From Clostridia bacterium (GTDB lineage: Bacteria > Bacillota > Clostridia > Oscillospirales > CAG-272), in the NCBI GenBank assembly GCA_900770605.1, contig CAAGKS010000098.1:1-7906 (forward strand): a DNA stretch of 7,906 nt. Direction: 5' to 3'. Both the position numbers and the translations under genes were made by a program. Below, in pieces: positions 5,879-7,906 of this stretch. Position 1 is the stretch's first letter; the number at the start of each line of letters is the position of its first letter. The notes beneath the pieces are model-generated. The model was given only the letters and a program-made list of their open reading frames with translations. It was not told the DNA's origin and did no database searches.

Positions 5879-7276
5879 ATGAACAATACCGATAAGACTA
5901 TGGACAAGATAGTTGCCCTTTGTAAAAACAGAGGCTTTATTTTCCCCGGCTCTGAAATATACGGCGGCTTGGCTAACTCCTGGGACTACGGCCCTCTTGG
6001 CGTTGAGTTCAAGAACAACGTTAAAAAGGCATGGTGGAAAAAGTTCGTTCAGGAGTGCAAGTACAACGTAGGACTTGACAGCGCGATCATTATGAACCCT
6101 CAGACCTGGGTCGCTTCCGGTCACGTTGGCGGATTTTCCGATCCTCTTATGGACTGCAAGAGCTGCAAGACACGTCACCGCGCGGACAAGCTCATCGAGG
6201 AATATGCATTCGAAAACGGACTTGAGGACAATCCTGCAGGCTGGACGTTTGCGCAAATGGCTGAGTACATCAAGGAAAAGGGTATTGTTTGCCCCGACTG
6301 CGGAAGCGCAGACTTTACTGATATCAAGAAATTCAACCTTATGTTCAAGACCTATCAGGGCGTTACTGAGGACTCCTCCACTGAGCTCTATCTCCGCCCC
6401 GAGACCGCGCAGGGTATCTTCGTTGACTTTGCCAACATTCAGCGCTCTGCAAGAAAGAAGCTCCCCTTCGGCGTTTGCCAGATAGGTAAGTCCTTCCGTA
6501 ACGAGATCACTCCCGGAAACTTCACGTTCCGTACCCGTGAGTTCGAGCAGATGGAGCTTGAATTCTTCTGCAAGCCCGGAACTGACCTTGAATGGTTCAA
6601 TTTCTGGAAGGAATATTGCAGAAAGTGGCTCGTTGATCTTGGAATGAGAGAGGAAAACCTCAAGCTCCGCGATCACAGCGCAGAGGAGCTTTGCTTCTAT
6701 TCCAAGGCTACTACCGACTTCGAATTCCTCTTCCCGTTCGGCTGGGGCGAGCTCTGGGGCGTTGCAGACAGAACTGACTACGACCTCAAGCAGCACGCTG
6801 AGCACAGCGGTAAGGATATGATGTATTTCGACCCCGAAACCAACGAAAAGTACGTTCCCTACGTTGTTGAGCCTTCTCTTGGCGCTGACCGCGTAGCTCT
6901 CGCATTCCTCGTTGACGCTTACGATGAGGAGATCGTTGATCCCGAGAAGAACGACGTGCGCGTGGTCCTCCACCTGCATCCGTTCCTCGCTCCCTTCAAG
7001 GTTGCAGTTCTTCCCCTCTCCAAGAAGCTCTCTGAGGGCGCTGAGGCTGTATTCGACGACCTCTGCAAGTACTTCAACGCTGATTACGACGAGGCGGGCT
7101 CTATCGGTAAGAGATATCGCCGCCAGGACGAGATCGGTACTCCCCTTTGCGTTACCTACGACTTCGACTCCGAGGTTGACGGTTGCGTGACCGTTCGTGA
7201 CAGAGACACTATGGAACAGGTAAGAATTCCGATCAGCGAGCTCAAGTCCTATATTGAGGCTAAGATCGCATTCTAA
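5879..7276 (+). CDS. glyQS: Glycyl-tRNA synthetase, dimeric (alpha2) type
   Basis: The enzyme charges tRNA-Gly with glycine using ATP in the cytoplasm. The 465-residue protein is the single-chain class IIa form, not the split alpha2beta2 form. Class II motif 1 lies around TWVASGHVGGFSDPL (76-90). Motif 2 is FRNEITPGNFTFRTREFEQMELEFF (206-230) and motif 3 is VEPSLGADRVALAFL (330-344). The anticodon-binding domain starts near APFKVAVLPL (371-380) and runs to the end, including GSIGKRYRRQDEIGTPLCV (407-425). Two cysteine pairs, CKSC (93-96) and CPDC (138-141), look like a four-cysteine zinc site in the insertion after motif 1. Codon use is strongly biased: no TTA, CTA or TCA codons occur, as expected for a highly expressed gene. 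It is transcribed away from the folate operon and appears to be a single-gene unit. Confidence 0.97.
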   Translation: MNNTDKTMDKIVALCKNRGFIFPGSEIYGGLANSWDYGPLGVEFKNNVKKAWWKKFVQECKYNVGLDSAIIMNPQTWVASGHVGGFSDPLMDCKSCKTRHRADKLIEEYAFENGLEDNPAGWTFAQMAEYIKEKGIVCPDCGSADFTDIKKFNLMFKTYQGVTEDSSTELYLRPETAQGIFVDFANIQRSARKKLPFGVCQIGKSFRNEITPGNFTFRTREFEQMELEFFCKPGTDLEWFNFWKEYCRKWLVDLGMREENLKLRDHSAEELCFYSKATTDFEFLFPFGWGELWGVADRTDYDLKQHAEHSGKDMMYFDPETNEKYVPYVVEPSLGADRVALAFLVDAYDEEIVDPEKNDVRVVLHLHPFLAPFKVAVLPLSKKLSEGAEAVFDDLCKYFNADYDEAGSIGKRYRRQDEIGTPLCVTYDFDSEVDGCVTVRDRDTMEQVRIPISELKSYIEAKIAF

Positions 7277-7292
7277 AAATGTAATATCATTA

Positions 7293-7328
7293 TGAAAGTC
7301 TTGAATTTCGCAAAATTCAAGACTTTCA
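7293..7328. terminator. 16-bp perfect hairpin after glyQS, weak U tract
   Basis: TGAAAGTCTTGAATTT (7293-7308) and AAATTCAAGACTTTCA (7313-7328) form a perfect 16-bp stem with the loop CGCA. It begins 17 nt after the synthetase stop codon and is the obvious candidate for its transcription end. The 3' side carries only ATTTGC rather than a run of U, so it departs from a classical intrinsic terminator. It may act with a factor, or protect the 3' end of the mRNA. Confidence 0.6.
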
Positions 7329-7385
7329 ATTTGCAAAAAAATATCAAAATCACGTCAATACGAATTTATATCAATATTAAGTAAA

Positions 7386-7906
7386 ATGAAAATATTCACT
7401 CCTAAAATAATATCATCATTCAAAGGCTATAATTCACAAAAGCTGATAAGCGACGTTGTTGCGGGAATCATAGTGGCAATAATCGCCCTTCCCCTTTCCA
7501 TAGCTCTTGCAATAGCCTCAGGAGCATCTCCCGCGCAGGGACTTTACACAGCTATCGTTGCAGGATTTACCATCGCGCTTCTCGGCGGAAGCAGAGTAAA
7601 TATTTCAGGCCCTACCGCCGCGTTTGCGACTATCGTTGCAGGAGTTATTGCCACAAACGGCTTTGACGGCTTGATAATCGCCACCATAATGGCGGGACTT
7701 ATCCTCATACTTCTCGGGCTCTGCCGCGCAGGTAGCCTCATAAAATTTATGCCCGTAACTATAACCATAGGATTTACCTCGGGCGTTGCCGTGACTATAC
7801 TTATCGGACAGATCAAGGACTTTCTCGGTCTTGACTTCGGCGGTGAGTCTCCCGTTGAAGCAGGAGAGAAATTAGTTGCTGTCATAAAAAATATAGGCAG
7901 CATTGA
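7386..7906 (+). CDS. SulP-family anion transporter (partial, 5' end)
   Basis: This gene is open to the window edge, giving 173 codons. SulP proteins are membrane carriers for sulfate, bicarbonate or other anions and usually exceed 500 residues, often ending in a cytoplasmic STAS domain; most of the membrane domain and any STAS domain lie beyond the window. The N-terminus MKIFTPKIISSFKGY is followed by the first transmembrane block DVVAGIIVAIIALPLSIALAI (23-43), then ASGASPAQGLYTAIVAGF (44-61), the signature GGSRVNISGPTAAF (67-80), and further hydrophobic segments near 81-113 and 122-142. The ATG at 7386 fits the family N-terminus, but only a weak AAG lies before it and there is no clear promoter between 7330 and 7385. 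Substrate is not predictable from this part. Confidence 0.9.
   Translation, partial: MKIFTPKIISSFKGYNSQKLISDVVAGIIVAIIALPLSIALAIASGASPAQGLYTAIVAGFTIALLGGSRVNISGPTAAFATIVAGVIATNGFDGLIIATIMAGLILILLGLCRAGSLIKFMPVTITIGFTSGVAVTILIGQIKDFLGLDFGGESPVEAGEKLVAVIKNIGSI

Noticed and set aside
5729..7336. 535-residue minus-strand open frame over the synthetase gene as a real gene
   Set aside because: It is codon-aligned antisense to a well-supported glyQS, has no recognisable domain, no ribosome site, and its 3' end runs into the folT promoter. It is explained by the lack of TTA, CTA and TCA codons in glyQS.
7330..7385. Promoter for the SulP-family gene
   Set aside because: TTGCAA at 7331-7336 resembles a -35 but no acceptable -10 occurs 16-18 bp later, and the other AT-rich hexamers lack a partner.
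7544..7903. 119-residue minus-strand frame at the right edge
   Set aside because: It is antisense to the SulP-family gene, whose plus-strand translation carries the family signature GGSRVNISGP.

Overview
The window looks like the start of a metagenomic or draft-genome contig from a low-to-moderate-GC Gram-positive, most likely a gut Clostridia member (Oscillospiraceae/Ruminococcaceae-like). The grounds are strong AGGAGG-type ribosome sites, sigma-A promoters with extended -10 elements, a tetrahydrofolate (THF) riboswitch, a FolT-type ECF S component, a single-chain dimeric-type glycyl-tRNA synthetase, and a solitary MsmX/UgpC-like ATPase. This taxonomic call is inference from gene style, not from a marker gene. 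The first 18 bases are Illumina TruSeq adapter, so the window begins at an untrimmed contig end.

Layout. (1) 19-582, minus: the N-terminal half of a carbohydrate ABC-importer ATPase, cut by the contig end. It has its own promoter and two palindromes upstream (583-777). (2) 778-5499, minus: a tight four-gene run, transcribed folT, folC, rsuA, tex. The gaps are 26 nt, an 11-nt overlap and 15 nt. (3) 5500-5748: the leader and promoter of that run. It holds a THF riboswitch aptamer (5571-5672) and a downstream hairpin (5507-5549) that buries the folT Shine-Dalgarno and is followed at once by seven U residues. (4) 5812-7276, plus: a divergent promoter and the glycyl-tRNA synthetase gene. A 16-bp hairpin lies behind it. 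(5) 7386 to the window end, plus: the 5' part of a SulP-family anion transporter gene.

How it fits together. FolT is predicted to bring in folates and FolC to polyglutamylate them so they are retained. The riboswitch senses reduced folate and should shut this off when folate is plentiful. rsuA (16S rRNA pseudouridine synthase) and tex (RNA-binding transcription/translation accessory factor) are carried on the same predicted transcript, so they may be folate-controlled by position. The synthetase is read away from this operon from a promoter about 63 bp from the folT promoter. It has a short leader with no room for a T-box.

I found no mobile element, CRISPR array, phage gene or clearly new multi-gene system. 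The most rewarding part is the folT leader: a THF aptamer joined to a hairpin that looks like both an intrinsic terminator and a ribosome-site sequestrator.
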